From Cognatiluteimonas sedimenti (lineage in GTDB: Bacteria > Pseudomonadota > Gammaproteobacteria > Xanthomonadales > Xanthomonadaceae): 64,000 nt of DNA. The notes below the pieces were generated by a model that saw only the letters and a list, made by a program, of their open reading frames with translations, ran no database searches and was not told where the DNA came from. Positions 55,360 through 64,000 of this stretch are shown here, piece by piece (position 1 is the first letter of the stretch; the number at the start of each line of letters is the position of its first letter). The position numbers were made by a program, and so were the translations under genes. The stretch is taken from NCBI RefSeq assembly GCF_022808325.1, contig NZ_JALGCL010000001.1, positions 1,196,554 through 1,260,553 of the forward strand. The letters are read 5' to 3'.

Positions 55360-56535
55360 TCAACCGCGCGTCCGCAATGCCGCCACCGCCGGCAGCTCCT
55401 TGCCTTCCAGGAACTCCAGGAACGCACCGCCACCGGTGGAGATGTAGGAAACGGCGTCGGCGATGCCGTACTTTTCGACCGCGGCCAGGGTATCGCCACC
55501 GCCGGCGATGGAGAACGCGTCCGATGCCGCGATCGCCCGTGCCAGGGTTTCGGTGCCGTGACCGAATGCGTCGAACTCGAACACGCCAACCGGCCCGTTC
55601 CACACCAGCGTGCCGGCGCCAGCGATCATCGCCGCGTAGCGCGCCGCGGTTTCCGGTCCGATGTCCAGGATCATGTCGTCGGTTCCGACCGCATCCACGG
55701 CCTTGACCGTCGCCGGAGCGTCGGCGGCGAAGCGCGGCGCGACCACCACGTCGGTCGGCACCGGGATCTGCGCGCCGCGCGCCCGGGCTTCCGCCATGAT
55801 CTTCTTCGCGGTGTCGACCAGGTCCATTTCCACCAGCGACTTGCCGACGCCATGGCCTTCGGCGGCGATGAAGGTATTGGCGATGCCGCCGCCGACGATC
55901 AGCTGGTCGACCTTGCCGACCAGCGAGGCCAGCAGTTCCAGCTTGGTACTGACCTTGGAGCCGGCGACGATCGCCAGCAGCGGCCGCGCCGGATCATCGA
56001 GTGCCTTGCCCAGCGCATCGAGCTCGGCCATCAGCAGCGGTCCGCCGCAGGCGACCTTGGCCTGCCGGATCACGCCGTGGGTCGACGCCTGCGCGCGATG
56101 CGCGGTGCCGAAGGCATCCATCACGAACACGTCGCACAGCGCGGCGTACTGGCGCGACAGCGCTTCATCGTCGGCTTTCTCGCCGACATTCATGCGGCAG
56201 TTTTCCAGCAGCACCAGCTGCCCCGGCGCGACCTCGACGCCACCGAGATAGTCGCGCAGCAACGGCACCTCCATCCCCAGCAGCTGCGACAGCCGCGCGG
56301 CCACCGGCGCCAGCGAATCGGCCTGGCTCCACGCCCCTTCCTTCGGCCGCCCCAGGTGCGAGGTGACCATCACCGCGGCGCCGCTTGCCAGCGCCATCCT
56401 GAGCGTCGGCAGTGCCGCCACGATGCGCTGTTCGGAGGTGATCTCGCCGTCTTCGTCGATCGGCACGTTCAGGTCTTCCCGGATCAGCACGCGCTTGCCG
56501 GCAAGGTCGAGGTCGGTCATGCGGAGGATGGACAT
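55360..56535 (-). CDS. pgk: phosphoglycerate kinase
   Basis: A 391-residue enzyme transferring phosphate from 1,3-bisphosphoglycerate to ADP. Motifs: [19 protein letters not shown] near residue 14, [10 protein letters not shown] near 60, [13 protein letters not shown] at about 150, and [20 protein letters not shown] near 174. The nucleotide-binding end reads [20 protein letters not shown] and [20 protein letters not shown]-type -10 and a GGGAG ribosome site stand before the ATG at 56535. The protein is complete. It belongs to the same-strand glycolysis neighbourhood. The truncated haemoglobin gene begins upstream on the same strand, 113 bases away. Confidence 0.97.
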   Translation of the reverse strand: MSILRMTDLDLAGKRVLIREDLNVPIDEDGEITSEQRIVAALPTLRMALASGAAVMVTSHLGRPKEGAWSQADSLAPVAARLSQLLGMEVPLLRDYLGGVEVAPGQLVLLENCRMNVGEKADDEALSRQYAALCDVFVMDAFGTAHRAQASTHGVIRQAKVACGGPLLMAELDALGKALDDPARPLLAIVAGSKVSTKLELLASLVGKVDQLIVGGGIANTFIAAEGHGVGKSLVEMDLVDTAKKIMAEARARGAQIPVPTDVVVAPRFAADAPATVKAVDAVGTDDMILDIGPETAARYAAMIAGAGTLVWNGPVGVFEFDAFGHGTETLARAIAASDAFSIAGGGDTLAAVEKYGIADAVSYISTGGGAFLEFLEGKELPAVAALRTRG

Positions 56536-56648
56536 GGGGCTCCCGGCGCGTGGTGTGCGGAGGCGCATTGTCCCCGCCGGCGCCGCGTCGGCGCAAATTC
56601 CGATCATGCCCTTCCCCTTCCTGCCCAGCCGCCGTGCGCGGCCACCGA

Positions 56649-57053
56649 TCACCCCTGGCGGGCGACCGGCAATCCCAGCGGACGCAGGTTGCGGTCGATT
56701 CCCAGGCCGTAACGCAGGCTGCGCCCGATGCGTTGCGCGTAATCGACCATCGTTTCGGCCTGCTCCGCCGGCAGCAGCGATTGCGCGGTGTCGCGCCACA
56801 GTGCCAGCCAATGGTCGAAATGCGCCGCATCGATGGGCAACGGCCGGTGCACCGCCATCGGATTGCCGCGATAGGTCGCCGCCCGCAACGCGACGGAACA
56901 CCAGAACGAGGTCAGCAACGCCTTGTGTCCGGGCCAGTCGTGCACGATCGGGTTGAAGACCGGGCCGAGTACCGGATCGGCCTGTACGCGGTCGTAGAAG
57001 CGGTCGACCAGGCGGGCGATGGCGGTTGCGTCTGGCGCGGGTGCGGATGGCAT
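56649..57053 (-). CDS. group III truncated haemoglobin
   Basis: A 134-residue globin of the group III truncated type. The fold is short: helix B-like [20 protein letters not shown] near residue 16, the CD region [18 protein letters not shown] near 40 and [18 protein letters not shown] near 80 with the proximal His. The distal pocket residues (Tyr of FYDRV and Trp in SFWCSV) are consistent with the group. Such proteins bind O2 or NO at haem and may act in redox or NO handling. The ATG at 57053 is chosen because the longer frame has no ribosome site. It is divergent from fdxA across 123 bases. Confidence 0.88.
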   Translation of the reverse strand: MPSAPAPDATAIARLVDRFYDRVQADPVLGPVFNPIVHDWPGHKALLTSFWCSVALRAATYRGNPMAVHRPLPIDAAHFDHWLALWRDTAQSLLPAEQAETMVDYAQRIGRSLRYGLGIDRNLRPLGLPVARQG

Positions 57054-57176
57054 GGCAGGCAAGGCCGGTGGGCGGCCGATTATCGCATTGCCGCCTGGCA
57101 CGGGCGCTGATCCAGGTCATGGCGCGCGCAGATCGCCGGGAACATACTTGCAGGCCCGGCGCGACGGAACGCGTGC

Positions 57177-57500
57177 ATGACCCACGTCGTCACCGAAAAC
57201 TGCATCAAGTGCAAGTTCACCGACTGCGTCGAAGTCTGCCCGGTGGACTGCTTCCACGAAGGCCCGAACTTCCTGGTGATCGACCCGGAAAGCTGCATCG
57301 ACTGCACGCTGTGCGTCGCCGAATGCCCGGTCAACGCGATCTTCCCGGAAGACGACGTCCCCGCCGGGCAGGAAAACTTCCTCGCCATCAACGCCGAACT
57401 GGCGCCGCTGTGGCCGGTGATCGACCGCAAGATCCCGGCGCCGCCCGACGCCGACGAATGGGACGGCGTGCCCAACAAGCTGCCGCTGCTGGAGCGCTGA
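57177..57500 (+). CDS. fdxA: seven-iron ferredoxin FdxA
   Basis: A 107-residue ferredoxin with [3Fe-4S] and [4Fe-4S] clusters. The Cys pattern is [21 protein letters not shown] at the N-terminus, and [20 protein letters not shown] near residue 40. This is the FdxA type rather than a 2[4Fe-4S] ferredoxin. The acidic C-terminal extension ([20 protein letters not shown]) is characteristic. It is a low-potential electron carrier used by several reductases. The ATG at 57177 starts the conserved [12 protein letters not shown]. It is divergent from the truncated haemoglobin gene. Confidence 0.97.
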   Translation: MTHVVTENCIKCKFTDCVEVCPVDCFHEGPNFLVIDPESCIDCTLCVAECPVNAIFPEDDVPAGQENFLAINAELAPLWPVIDRKIPAPPDADEWDGVPNKLPLLER

Positions 57501-57574
57501 GCCGCGCCGCTCGCGGCCGGGGCCGCCAGGGCGCGGCACGGCCGCGATTGCCAAGCGCCAGCCGCGCCTGCCTA

Positions 57575-59137
57575 ATGCAGCCCTCCGGCCCCAGGCGACC
57601 ATCGATGCCGATCGCTCCCGGCGCTTCGCAGCGCCGCACCACCCTGCTGCTGTTGGCGCTGGCGCTGGCGCTGCTGCTGTTGCACCTGCTGGCCAACGGC
57701 CAGTACGGCTTCCACCGCGACGAACTGGCGGTGCTCGACGACGCCCGTCACCTTGCATGGGGTTATGTCGCCTATCCGCCACTGGTGCCGTTCCTGGCGC
57801 ATGTCTCGATGCAGCTGTTCGGCGATTCGCTGACCGCCTTCCGCGCGCCTTCCGCACTGGCGCAGGCGCTGGCGATGCTGTTCACCGGCCTGATCGCGCG
57901 CGAACTGGGTGGGCGTCGCGCCGCGCAGCTGGTGGCGGCGATCGCGGTCGGGTGCGGGCCGTTCGCGATGCTCGCCGGCTCGATGCTGCAGTACACCAGC
58001 CCGGATTACCTGTGGTGGGTGATGGCGGCGTGGCTGTTGTTGAAACTGGCCAACGCCGACGATGGCGATCCTTCCAGGGGCCGGTACTGGTGGCTGGCAC
58101 TGGGGCTGGTGATCGGCCTGGGGATGATGACGCGCTACACGATGCTGTTCTGTGCAGCGGGCATCGCGGTCGCGATCCTGGCCACGCCGTTGCGGCGGCG
58201 ACTCGCCAGCCCTTGGCCGTGGCTGGGCGTGCTCGTGTCGCTGCTGGTGTTCGCGCCCAATGCATGGTGGCAGTGGCAGCACGATTTCATCTACCTGGAT
58301 TTCGTCCAGCACATCCATGCGCGCGACGTCCGCATCGGTCGCACCGGCGGTTTCCTGTCGGGACAACTGCTGGTCGGCACCAGCCCGCTGCTGGCACCCC
58401 TGTGGCTGGCGGGGCTGGCCTGGCTCGCATTCGCCGGGGCAGCGAAGCGCTGGCGCGCACTGGCGTGGCTGTACCTGGCCGCGCTGCTGCTGTTCCGGGT
58501 GGCCGGCGCGCGTGACTACTACCTGGCGCCGGCCTATCCGATGCTGGTGGCGGCGGGCGTCGTTGCACTGGAACGCGGCATCGCGCGCCTGCGTCCGCGC
58601 ACGGCCACGCTGGCCCGCGGCGCGGCGGCACTGGTACTGCTTGCCGCGGTGGCGACGACCGGACTGATCGGGTTGCCGCTGGCGCCGATCGGCTCGCACG
58701 GCTGGCGCATCAGCCGCCAGTTCCACGACAACTTCGCCGAGCAGGTCGGCTGGCCGGAACTGGTGGCGCAGGTCGCCGCGGTCTACCGCGCACTGCCACC
58801 GGAGGAACGCGCGCGCACCGCGATCTACGCCAACAACTATGGCGAGGCCGGCGCGGTCAACCGCTACGGGCCGCGACTTGGGTTGCCGACGGCGATCAGC
58901 GGCATCAACTCGTACTGGGCACGCGGCTACGGCAATCCACCGCCGACCACGGTGATCGTGCTTGGGGACGACGCCGAGGGCATCCGCGATACGCCCGCGA
59001 CCTGCACGCTGGCCGCTCGCGTGCGCATTCCGCACGGCGTGGAGAACGAGGAAAGCGGGCACCCGGACATCTACGTCTGCCGCGACCTGCGATTCGACTG
59101 GGCGAAGGCATGGCCGAAGATGCGCAGCTTCGGCTGA
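57575..59137 (+). CDS. GT39-type (ArnT/PMT-like) membrane glycosyltransferase
   Basis: A 520-residue membrane protein of the dolichyl-phosphate-mannose mannosyltransferase/ArnT-like superfamily. The first periplasmic loop contains YGFHRDELAVLDDARHLAWGY near residue 48, with the acidic pair that is catalytic in this family. About ten helices follow (TMLFCAAGIAVAILATPLRR and others), and then a periplasmic domain near 400-520 (YRALPPEERARTAIYANNYG). It transfers a sugar from a lipid carrier to lipid A, protein or another acceptor; which one is unknown. The ATG at 57575 is used; 57605 is an alternative. A long repeat-rich gap follows the stop codon. Confidence 0.85.
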   Translation: MQPSGPRRPSMPIAPGASQRRTTLLLLALALALLLLHLLANGQYGFHRDELAVLDDARHLAWGYVAYPPLVPFLAHVSMQLFGDSLTAFRAPSALAQALAMLFTGLIARELGGRRAAQLVAAIAVGCGPFAMLAGSMLQYTSPDYLWWVMAAWLLLKLANADDGDPSRGRYWWLALGLVIGLGMMTRYTMLFCAAGIAVAILATPLRRRLASPWPWLGVLVSLLVFAPNAWWQWQHDFIYLDFVQHIHARDVRIGRTGGFLSGQLLVGTSPLLAPLWLAGLAWLAFAGAAKRWRALAWLYLAALLLFRVAGARDYYLAPAYPMLVAAGVVALERGIARLRPRTATLARGAAALVLLAAVATTGLIGLPLAPIGSHGWRISRQFHDNFAEQVGWPELVAQVAAVYRALPPEERARTAIYANNYGEAGAVNRYGPRLGLPTAISGINSYWARGYGNPPPTTVIVLGDDAEGIRDTPATCTLAARVRIPHGVENEESGHPDIYVCRDLRFDWAKAWPKMRSFG

Positions 59138-59253
59138 CTCGGCGCCGGACAGGTGACACGCAACAGCAAAAGGACCTTCTCTTCGCGGCTGAGTGAAAAG
59201 CGCCGCGGCGGTTGAATCGACCGGGCGCCAGGAACGGATGCCCGCCGGGGCCC

Positions 59254-59364
59254 GGGTACGGACATGCGCAGGGCGCCGGGTACGGACATACGCGCGCGCG
59301 TCGGGTACGGACATGCGCGAGCGCGTCGGGTACGGACATGCGCGAGCGCGTCGGGTACGGATGC
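59254..59364. repeat. 25-bp tandem repeat, about 4.4 copies
   Basis: The unit is GGGTACGGACATGCGCGAGC followed by GCGTC. Copies begin at 59254 (24 bp, slightly degenerate), 59278, 59303 and 59328 (the last two identical), with a partial copy from 59353. There is no spacer between copies, so it is not a CRISPR array. Confidence 0.9.
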
Positions 59365-59438
59365 CCTTGGGTGCGAATGTCCTCCGGCGCCGGCCTTTGG
59401 CCGACGCCTCCTCCTTGATTTCGCGCCCAAGGGCATCC
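59359..59438 (+). repeat. palindromic element A
   Basis: Arms GGATGCCCTTGGGTGCGAA (59359-59377) and TTCGCGCCCAAGGGCATCC (59420-59438) are complementary with one G-U/T-G exception. The loop is ATGTCC-TCCGG...GGCC...GCCTCCTCCTTGAT with an inner GGCC/GGCC stem. It shares its core with element B in the opposite orientation. Confidence 0.8.
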
Positions 59439-59520
59439 GCACCCCCCGCGTTGCGGCTTGCGCAGCGACCCACAAGTCAAAGCAGCGCAAGACTTCGAGC
59501 AAGCCTGCGATCCGACGTCC

Positions 59521-59608
59521 CGGCGTGGCCGCCAGCCCTTCGGGGCGAAATAAAGGAGGAGGCCGCAGGCCGGGGGACATTCGCCCCGAAGGGGTGGCGG
59601 CCACGCCG
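59521..59608 (-). repeat. palindromic element B
   Basis: Arms at 59521-59551 and 59579-59608 are complementary over about 30 bp with one mismatch (CGGCGTGGCCGCCA outside, CCCTTCGGGGCGAA inside). The loop on the minus strand reads TGTCCCCCGGCC...GGCCTCCTCCTTTATT. It is the same core as element A, inverted, but with different arms that remain self-complementary. Confidence 0.85.
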
Positions 59609-59693
59609 GGGCCCGTCAAGTCGCAGCGAAGGCATGCGACCAAAACGTTCCCGCAGGCGCTCTCCCCGGAATTGCGCCAAGCACCAAAGAAAA

Positions 59694-59713
59694 AGCCCCG
59701 CAATCGCGGGGCT
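59694..59713 (-). terminator. gap intrinsic terminator
   Basis: On the minus strand AGCCCCGC, loop GATT, GCGGGGCT, followed by TTTTCTTT. A perfect 8-bp GC stem and T-tract 27 bases after the gap stop codon: a textbook Rho-independent terminator. Confidence 0.93.
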
Positions 59714-59740
59714 CTTCGTGCATCCACCGCGGCGGTGTGA

Positions 59741-60802
<1,062 letters not shown>

Positions 60803-60844
60803 GCCTGCCCCCGCCCCTTTCCGGCCAGCAAACGGATTCCCGCC

Positions 60845-61696
60845 ATGCGCAAGACCGCCGTCCTCGCCCTGACCGCCGTGCTGGTCGTCGCCGCCAGCCC
60901 CGCGGCAATGGCCTGGAGCGCGCTGGGCCATCGCCTGGTCGGCGAGCTGGCCGAGCGCCACCTGGACCCGGTGGCCGGGGCGCAGGTGAAGCTGCTGCTG
61001 GCAGGCGAGCCCGACCCGACCCTGGCCGGGGTCGCCGACTGGGCCGACCGCCTGCGCGACCTCGACCCGGCGGAATTCAAGGCGACCTCGCGCTGGCATT
61101 ACATCAATGCGACCGACCAGAGTTGCCGGTTCGAGCCCGCGCGCGACTGCCCGGATGGCAACTGCGTGACCGGCGCGATCGAGCGCCAGCGCGCGATCCT
61201 GGCCGACCGCAGCCAGCCGCTGCCGGTGCGACGCGACGCGCTCAAGTTCATCGTCCACTTCGTCGGCGACGTGCACCAACCCATGCACGCCAACAGCCAC
61301 GACGACCTCGGCGGCAACAAGTACCAGATCAGCCTGCGCACCGACCTTGCACCGGAGGCCTACGCCCGCAACCGCTACGTGGACGGGGTGATGGGGACCA
61401 ACCTGCACTCGGTGTGGGACTACTACATCCTCGGCAGCGCGAAGCTGTCGCTGCGGCAGTACGCGGCGCGGCTCGACGCGCTGCCGTGGCCGCCGATGCC
61501 CGCGGACGGCCCGGCCACCGGACCGATGGCGTGGGCGGCCGAGTCCTGCCGCCTGGTGGATGCGCGCCACCTGTATCCGCAGGGGCACAAGCTGGACATT
61601 GCCTACCTCGACGCTTACCGCCCGCTGGCCGAGCAGCGCGTGCGCCAGGCCGCGTGGCGGCTGGCGCAGGTGCTGGACGCGACCCTGGGCGATTGA
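60845..61696 (+). CDS. S1/P1-type nuclease
   Basis: A 283-residue exported zinc nuclease. A signal peptide runs to about residue 23 (PAAMA-WS), placing the mature Trp at the N-terminus, where it is a zinc ligand in this family. The remaining ligands are in SALGHRLVGELAERHL near residue 26, the FVGDVHQPMHANSHDDLGGN segment near 138, and NLHSVWDYYIL near 185. The enzyme degrades single-stranded RNA and DNA, and often 3'-nucleotides, in the periplasm or medium; with the nucleoside permease elsewhere in the window it could support nucleotide scavenging. It is divergent from gap. Confidence 0.93.
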   Translation: MRKTAVLALTAVLVVAASPAAMAWSALGHRLVGELAERHLDPVAGAQVKLLLAGEPDPTLAGVADWADRLRDLDPAEFKATSRWHYINATDQSCRFEPARDCPDGNCVTGAIERQRAILADRSQPLPVRRDALKFIVHFVGDVHQPMHANSHDDLGGNKYQISLRTDLAPEAYARNRYVDGVMGTNLHSVWDYYILGSAKLSLRQYAARLDALPWPPMPADGPATGPMAWAAESCRLVDARHLYPQGHKLDIAYLDAYRPLAEQRVRQAAWRLAQVLDATLGD

Positions 61697-61739
61697 CCCG
61701 GCGCCGCCGGGTGCCCGCGCCGCGTCGCGGCCGGCGCGA

Positions 61740-62873
61740 TCAACGGTATCGGCGCAGGTAACGCTTCTCGAACGCGACCTTGGCCCAGTGCATCGCCCGC
61801 AGCGGCGGCAGCACGCGGCTGCCGCCTTCGCGCCGCGTCACCAGCATGCCGCGGTCGAGCGAATCGACGATGCACACCAGCTCGCTGCGGAACGACTCCG
61901 CAGGCGCCTCGCCGCGCAGCTCGCGCAGCAGGTTGCGGGCGGCGACTTCGGCCTGCAGGTCGGCCTGGTGCGCCTGCTTGGGCATCCAGTCCGGGCCCGG
62001 GAAGCTGCCGCCGTCGCCGGCGACATAGGTGCGGGCGAAGCCGGGCACGCGGCAGCTGGCCTCGCCCTGCACGAAGCCGCCCGGCGAGCGTGGCAGCGCG
62101 GTGTCGTCCAGCCAGGCCTGGCCGGTCAGGCCCGGCATGAACAGGGTGAGGTCGCTGTCGATGCGGGTGCGTTCCAGCCGCACCGCGCCGGCCTCGAAAC
62201 GCTGCGGCTTCTCGCCCAGCACCGTGTCGATGCCGCGCTTGCGCATTTCACCAAGGAGCATTCCCACCGCGCGCTCGCCAAGCCGCTGGCCGGGCGTCTG
62301 CGAGGGGCTGAAGAAGACGAGCCGGAACTTGTCCCGGCGCCCCTGCCTGCGCAGCAGGGTATCGATGCCGAACACGAACTCGAACACCGGCCCGCCGCGC
62401 ATCGCGATCGGCTCGTTCGGATTGCTGCCGAAGCCGAAGCACAGGGTGCCACCGTCGAGCGCGGCCAACCGGTCGCGGATCGCCTCGCCGGCCACCACGC
62501 CTTCGCAGGGGATGATGGCGTGCTCGATGCCCGGCAGCTTGCGCAGGAAACGCGCGCCGGTGGCGATCACCAGGCCGTCGTTGTCCACGTCGCCGGCATC
62601 GGTGCGGAGCCGGCGGCCGTCGGCCGAAAGCCCGGTGGCATGCGCGGCATGGAAATCGATGCGCTCGCGGCGCAGGAATCCCTCCAGCGGCACTACCAGG
62701 TCCTCGCGCCGGCGTTGCCCCGACGGCAACCAGATGGTGCCCGGCAGGTACTGCAACTCGGCGACCGGCGCCACCAGCGTCAAGCGCGCGCGCGGCGCCT
62801 GCCGGCGCAAGGTGCGCAGCGCGGTCAGGCCGGCGAAACCGGCGCCGACGACGGTGATCCGCGCGTCGTCCAT
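61740..62873 (-). CDS. FAD-dependent oxidoreductase related to sulfide:quinone oxidoreductase
   Basis: A 377-residue flavoprotein. The N-terminal dinucleotide-binding motif is ITVVGAGFAGLTALRTLRR; DNDGLVIATGARFLRKLPG near residue 107 and TYVAGDGGSFPGPDWMPKQA near 300 are the second and third nucleotide/FAD contacts. The arrangement resembles sulfide:quinone oxidoreductases and type II NADH dehydrogenases. Cysteines in IIPCEGVV, LCFGF and ASCRVPG might serve in sulfide oxidation, but the spacing does not prove it. The ATG at 62873 is used; 62891 is a longer alternative. It is followed, toward lower coordinates, by a convergent nuclease gene and preceded by a phosphatase-like gene 8 bases away. 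Confidence 0.85.
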   Translation of the reverse strand: MDDARITVVGAGFAGLTALRTLRRQAPRARLTLVAPVAELQYLPGTIWLPSGQRRREDLVVPLEGFLRRERIDFHAAHATGLSADGRRLRTDAGDVDNDGLVIATGARFLRKLPGIEHAIIPCEGVVAGEAIRDRLAALDGGTLCFGFGSNPNEPIAMRGGPVFEFVFGIDTLLRRQGRRDKFRLVFFSPSQTPGQRLGERAVGMLLGEMRKRGIDTVLGEKPQRFEAGAVRLERTRIDSDLTLFMPGLTGQAWLDDTALPRSPGGFVQGEASCRVPGFARTYVAGDGGSFPGPDWMPKQAHQADLQAEVAARNLLRELRGEAPAESFRSELVCIVDSLDRGMLVTRREGGSRVLPPLRAMHWAKVAFEKRYLRRYR

Positions 62874-62880
62874 GGTCGAA

Positions 62881-63462
62881 CTACCGGCCAAGGCCCAGCG
62901 CCTCCCGCAGCCGCGGCTCGGTACTGGTCATCCCGGCCTTGCGCGCCAGCGCCAGCGCCGCATCCACCGGCACGCCGTCGAATTCAGCCTGTTCCAGCGC
63001 CAGCAGCGCGCCGGCGCGGTTGCCACTGGCGCAATGCACCAGCACCTGGCCGTGGCCTGGCGCGAGCGCATCGTGCAGCAGGCGCGCATTGTCGACGGTG
63101 ATGCCATCGGCACCGGCGACCGGGATCTGCACGTACCGCAGCCCCGCCGCGCGCACCTCGGAGCCTTCGTCGCGACCCGCCAGTTCCTCCCCGGTGCGCA
63201 GGTTGACGACCGTGGCGACGCCGCGGGCGGCGATCGCGCTCCAGTCGCCGGGCGCGGGCTGGCCCGCCGTGTACAGGCCTGGCAACACTTCGACCACGGC
63301 CACCGTCGGCGTCGTCACCTCCGGAGGGTTGGAGGCGCAGCCGGCCGCGAGCAGCAGCGCGAATGCAATGGCGGCAATGCGCGGCACGCCGCGCCCGCAC
63401 CTGACCGGCGTGGCGCAGGTGGCGGCGGAAGCGGATACGGGATGGGATCGGGATGGGTGCAT
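62881..63462 (-). CDS. lipoprotein with DSP/PTP-like phosphatase domain
   Basis: A 193-residue protein. The signal peptide ends in a lipobox (LLLAAGC near residue 42), so it is probably an outer- or inner-membrane lipoprotein. The domain (VVEVLPGLYTAGQPAPGDWSA near 58, ATVVNLRTGEELAGRDEGS near 84, and VLVHCASGNRAGALLALEQA near 140) is of the DSP-PTPase/DUF442 type. The P-loop reads HCASGNR, with four residues between Cys and Arg where standard tyrosine phosphatases have five. This shorter loop occurs in relatives linked to sulfur metabolism. It lies 8 bases upstream of the flavoprotein gene, so the two are cotranscribed. Confidence 0.82.
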   Translation of the reverse strand: MHPSRSHPVSASAATCATPVRCGRGVPRIAAIAFALLLAAGCASNPPEVTTPTVAVVEVLPGLYTAGQPAPGDWSAIAARGVATVVNLRTGEELAGRDEGSEVRAAGLRYVQIPVAGADGITVDNARLLHDALAPGHGQVLVHCASGNRAGALLALEQAEFDGVPVDAALALARKAGMTSTEPRLREALGLGR

Positions 63463-63521
63463 CGTGGTGCTACTCGGAAAGTGTGGAAGGACAGGCGACG
63501 CCGCGCAGCCGTCACCGGCCA

Positions 63522-63959
63522 TCATGGCAACTGCGCGCGCGTCCAGCGCACGATGTCGGCCGCACCCATCGCACCGGCCTGCCGCGCAAGTTCGCGGCCA
63601 TGGTGGAACAGCGCCAGCGTCGGGATACTGCGGATGCCGAAGCGATTGCCCAGCGCCGGTTGCGCTTCGGTGTCGACCTTGGCCAGGCGCACGCGCGGCT
63701 CCAGTTGCGCGGCGGCCTGCTCGAACTGCGGCGCCATCATCCGGCACGGCCCGCACCACGGCGCCCAGAAGTCGACCAGCACCGGCAGCTGGCCACGCTC
63801 GACGTGGGCGGTGAAGCCCGGTGCGTCCAGCGCCAGCGGCTGACCGGTGAACAGCGGCTGGTGGCAGCGCCCGCAGTCCGGGCGCGCGTCCAGGCGCCCT
63901 GCGGGCACGCGGTTGAGCGACTGGCAGTGCGGACAGGCGACGAGCAGCGGATCGGTCAT
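63522..63959 (-). CDS. trxC: thioredoxin 2 (TrxC)
   Basis: A 145-residue thioredoxin with an N-terminal zinc finger: ACPHCQSLNRVP and DCGRCHQPLF supply the four Cys ligands. The thioredoxin fold follows, with the WCGPC active site in FWAPWCGPCRMMAPQFEQA near residue 70 and IRSIPTLALFHHG (cis-Pro) near 115. This N-terminal CxxC pair marks TrxC rather than TrxA; it is a cytoplasmic disulfide reductase induced by oxidative stress in enterobacteria. It is upstream of the phosphatase-like lipoprotein gene on the same strand, 59 bases away, and overlaps a gene entering from the right edge (ATGA). Confidence 0.95.
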   Translation of the reverse strand: MTDPLLVACPHCQSLNRVPAGRLDARPDCGRCHQPLFTGQPLALDAPGFTAHVERGQLPVLVDFWAPWCGPCRMMAPQFEQAAAQLEPRVRLAKVDTEAQPALGNRFGIRSIPTLALFHHGRELARQAGAMGAADIVRWTRAQLP

Positions 63960-64000
63960 GCGGCCTCCTCGCGCGGCGCCGCTTTCGGGCGCGCGCGCAA
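63956..64000 (-). CDS. C-terminal end of an unidentified protein (window edge)
   Basis: Only the last 14 codons are in view (ending RPKAAPREEAA), with a TGA that overlaps the trxC ATG by four bases. The frame and the overlap suggest a real upstream gene coupled to trxC, but nothing identifies it. Confidence 0.4.
   Translation of the reverse strand: MRARPKAAPREEAA

Larger units (their letters stand above)
59138..59740. repeat. repeat- and palindrome-rich intergenic block
   Basis: This 603-base stretch between convergent genes has no convincing gene. In order it holds a 25-bp tandem repeat, two palindromic elements in inverted orientation (59359-59438 and 59521-59608), and the gap terminator. 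Open frames on both strands here are compositional: their translations follow the repeat, not a protein family. Confidence 0.7.

Noticed and set aside
59254-59364. Tandem repeat considered as a CRISPR array
   Set aside because: The 25-bp units are directly adjacent with no unique spacers, and no cas genes are near.
58905-59480. A 191-codon minus-strand frame across the repeat block
   Set aside because: Its peptide simply follows the 25-bp repeat, and it overlaps the end of the glycosyltransferase gene; no ribosome site is present.

Overview
This window looks like a chromosome segment of a high-GC gammaproteobacterium of the Xanthomonadaceae/Lysobacteraceae (Lysobacter- or Luteimonas-like). 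The evidence is the very high GC, the gene content (HrpA, class I fructose-bisphosphate aldolase next to pyk/pgk/gap, the metK-ahcY-metF order with a SAH riboswitch, a RimB/RimK pair), abundant long antisense open frames typical of such GC, and many promoters whose -10 hexamer sits 6-8 nt before the start codon. No phage, insertion sequence, CRISPR array or rRNA is visible. About 54 complete protein genes, two partial ones at the edges, and one tRNA are supported.

Layout. 0-5 kb: start of relA, then hrpA (both minus), then dps. 5-15 kb: a polytopic membrane protein, recQ, a Gdt1-type manganese exporter under a yybP-ykoY manganese riboswitch, a membrane diguanylate cyclase, a nucleoside permease-ribokinase pair and dusB, which overlaps a minus-strand YdjM-like hydrolase. 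15.9-24.7 kb: a vanadium-haloperoxidase homologue with an altered active site, a DUF1232 protein, and then a compact module: an ECF sigma factor, a 1454-residue membrane Ser/Thr kinase with a beta-propeller-like extracytoplasmic part, an exported receiver-like protein and an outer-membrane beta-barrel. 25-31 kb: metK, SAH riboswitch, ahcY, metF (activated methyl cycle), two paralogous small exported proteins, ilvE. 31-37 kb (minus): a two-component system, a candidate sRNA unit with a phased TTAAA array, rimK-rimB, tRNA-Gly(CCC), and a GDSL esterase autotransporter. 37-45 kb: thiS, thiG, trmB, an SLC13-type permease, a Rieske protein, a FAH-family enzyme, mscL and an exported M28 peptidase. 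45-50 kb (minus): TrmH-type methyltransferase, RND efflux permease and its adaptor. 50-61 kb: cysK and the lower-glycolysis genes fba, pyk, pgk and gap, interspersed with a TonB-C-like protein, an acetyltransferase, a truncated haemoglobin, ferredoxin fdxA and a GT39-type membrane protein. 61-64 kb: an S1/P1 nuclease, a flavoprotein related to sulfide:quinone oxidoreductase, a phosphatase-like lipoprotein and trxC.

Most of the window is housekeeping. The parts that deserve attention are (1) the sigma factor-kinase-exported receiver-porin module at 18.1-24.7 kb, (2) the intergenic unit at 33.34-33.53 kb with four TTAAA repeats at 11-12 bp spacing in front of a possible terminator-ended small RNA, (3) a pair of divergently oriented palindromic elements at 59.36-59.61 kb whose arms differ in sequence but stay self-complementary, (4) two well-formed riboswitches, and (5) recurrent leaderless promoter architecture.
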